Assembly: GCA_045837725.1 (NCBI GenBank)
Contig: JBEWZL010000013.1
Location: forward strand, 496,001 to 560,000
Length of the DNA stretch: 64,000 nucleotides
From: Vermamoeba vermiformis
Taxonomy: Eukaryota; Tubulinea; Echinamoebida
Direction of reading: 5' to 3'
In this document: positions 62,282 to 64,000 of the stretch, piece after piece
Layout: every line of letters starts with the position of its first letter
How positions within the stretch are numbered: position 1 is the stretch's first letter
Program-made: the position numbers and the translations under genes
Notes under the pieces: generated by a model
Databases searched by the model: none
What the model saw: only the letters and a program-made list of their open reading frames with translations
What the model was told of the DNA's origin: nothing

Positions 62282-64000
62282 CTAGTTCTTGCGCAGGTAC
62301 TTGGCGATCTCCTCCATCGTCTGAATGAGTGAGATTTTAATGTATGGGGCTTGCAATTATTAATTTGTGCAACATACCGGTCTATCAGCGGGGTCTCTCT
62401 TCCAGCACATTTCCATCACTTCTCGAAGAACTGGATCGCAGTTGTCAGGGATCGCAGGATGGAATGCTTCATCTCGAATCTTCACTCCAACGAACAGTTG
62501 GTCTTCATCAGCATGTGGTTCTTTGCCCGCAACAATCTCCCAAACTGATACAAGAGTGTCAGAGCTGTTGACTTTGATCGTGTGACACGTGTTGTTCTTA
62601 CCTAAAATGCCATAAGACCACACATCTGATTTGACACTGTATGACTTGTCTTTCAAGCTCTCGGGGGACTACGGTTAAATGGTAAGTATGAGTACGAATA
62701 GTTATTCTAGCACGCCGTACCATCCATCGCAAGGGACCAACATTCGTCTTCGTCTTTCCTCTTGCTTCTTCGTCTTGAATGATGCGAGACATGCCAAAGT
62801 CGGACACTTTTGGCTGACCTTCTGTGCTAAGCTATATATTAAGGTTAGTAAGATCGATCAGGTTTTATGCTAACGTACCAAAATGTTTCGTGCAGCCAAA
62901 TCACGATGCACGATGTTATTATTGTGGAGGTGGATCAGTCCATATGCAATCTTCAATGCAAACTCTTTCCTTTTAGCGTCTGTGACGGCGCTCGCATTGT
63001 CAAAGACAAGTTTATCAAGACTTCCACCACCGCAAAACTCGAGCACAATGCACGGATATGCACCGTCGAGACTGACACCGAATGTTTGGACCAAGTTCGG
63101 ATGAGGAGCAATGCCAAGTGTCAGTTTTGCTTCAGCAAGGAATCCTTCCATGTCAGTCACTGTGTTGTTCACTTTGATTGCGACTTCTGCTCCTCGCCAT
63201 TCACTGAAAATCGAGGGTTAAAAATGACGATAAATCAGGGCGGTTAGATCGTGCTTACCCCAAGAATACTTTGCCGTAGCTTCCAGCACCAATCTCTTTT
63301 GTGAAAACAAGACTCTTGTAAGGGATGTGCATTCGCTTATCAATCTCCGACGGGTTGATTCCAGTTGGATTGATCTCCGATGCTCCAATGTCAGAGGTCT
63401 CAGTGCCACCTTCAGGAATGCTGTTGTATTGGCCACTCGCTCGACTCATTGCCGGGACGGTCGCGTACGCTGACGGTGCAATGCCTGTAGCGCTAGAAGT
63501 CGTTGTCATCGCAACGGCATCATCGCCGTCCTCAACATCGTCACTTGACTTGTGTTCTTTCTTCTTGGCTTGTGCTTTCTTGCCAAAGTAGATGCCAAAA
63601 AAGAGCGCTGCTGCAACTCCGACAACAGGGATGACAATCGCTGGAACGAGCACTTCAGGACCTGGTGATTTGGGAGCGTTGACAATGGCGTCAGTTGGTG
63701 GGTCTACTGGAGGTGCAACGGGCGCGTCTACTGGTGGATTGATCGGTGTGTCTACGGGAGGGTCAATGGGGGCGTTGATTGGAGAATTGACCGGTGGAGC
63801 TATGGGCGCAGTAGGAGGGATAGCAGCTATTTACGAATATCATTAATACTTATTTACCCACCTACTTGTTAATGCATTCGTTTTACTTACTGCACGTGAC
63901 TCCATCGCCCTCAAAACCAGCGAGGCAGGTGCAATTAACTTGACCGCCGCCAAGGTACGTGCAACTCGCGTCTGCGGAGCAGCCTCCGTTGTTCGTTACA
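62282..64000 (-). CDS. Lectin-like/EGF receptor tyrosine kinase (copy 3), 5' end outside window
   Basis: The window ends inside the EGF exon (NNGGCSADASC...CTCLAGFEGDGVTC). Visible parts are the Pro-rich stalk (PPVDTPINPPVDAPVAPP), the membrane helix VLVPAIVIPVVGVAAALFFGIYF, the juxtamembrane with YATVP, QYNSIPEGG and IPYKSLVF, and a complete kinase (GAGSYGKVFLG, VAIKV, HRDLAARN, SDFGMSR, GPLRWM-APES, DVWSYGIL) ending EEIAKYLRKN with the stop at 62282-62284. Compared with copy 2, the juxtamembrane lacks the RSASNATG duplication. The introns between the last kinase exons are almost identical to those of copy 2. Confidence 0.9.

Overview
The window is compact eukaryotic nuclear DNA carrying about 25 spliced genes in 64 kb. 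Introns are mostly 45-70 nt with GTAAGT/GTACGT-type donors and a CTAAC/TTAAC motif shortly before the AG. Several gene pairs sit only 40-170 bp apart. The gene set includes receptor tyrosine kinases with PSI/TIG, plant-type LRR or lectin-like/EGF ectodomains, a macro-domain TKL kinase, SCAR/WAVE, AP180, Dcp2, isopentenyl-diphosphate isomerase and a lysosomal hexosaminidase. This fits a unicellular amoeboid protist, most likely an amoebozoan; a unicellular holozoan cannot be excluded from sequence alone. I saw no retroelement, DNA transposon, CRISPR array, rRNA or clear tRNA.

Layout. 1-2374 (+) is the 3' part of a PSI/TIG receptor tyrosine kinase (RTK). 2637-8860 holds a small unknown protein, an armadillo-repeat protein and a macro-domain TKL kinase. 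9220-19204 (-) holds two full PSI/TIG RTKs in tandem; the first is a close inverted copy of the 1-2374 gene, introns included. 19304-27276 holds an F-box protein, pantothenate kinase, beta-hexosaminidase and IPP isomerase. 27282-28182 is an A-depleted T/G tract bounded by an exact 11-bp direct repeat, followed by a broken reading frame (28629-29142). 29768-37170 holds Dcp2, an unknown protein and an LRR receptor tyrosine kinase built as one LRR per exon. 37340-38345 is a second strand-biased tract (G/A). 38765-55576 holds housekeeping and cytoskeletal genes: a ZNRD2-like zinc-ribbon protein, ER alpha-mannosidase, an unknown gene, an HTH regulator, AP180, a small Tim, SCAR/WAVE and an unknown gene. 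55744-64000 (-) is a tandem trio of lectin-like/EGF RTKs, the last cut by the window edge.

How the genes relate. Seven of the genes are kinases, and six of these carry the tyrosine-kinase signatures HRDLA(A/V)RN and P-[LI]-[KR]-W-M-A-P-E-S. The ectodomains belong to three unrelated classes, while the kinase domains and a juxtamembrane Y-x-S-[IL] motif are shared, as expected if one intracellular module was combined with different sensors and then amplified locally. Mosaic intron similarity suggests continuing gene conversion. The remaining genes are ordinary metabolic, trafficking, RNA-decay and actin functions with no evident operon-like linkage. Both low-complexity tracts may be assembly artefacts, and reading-frame problems close to the first should be read with that in mind.
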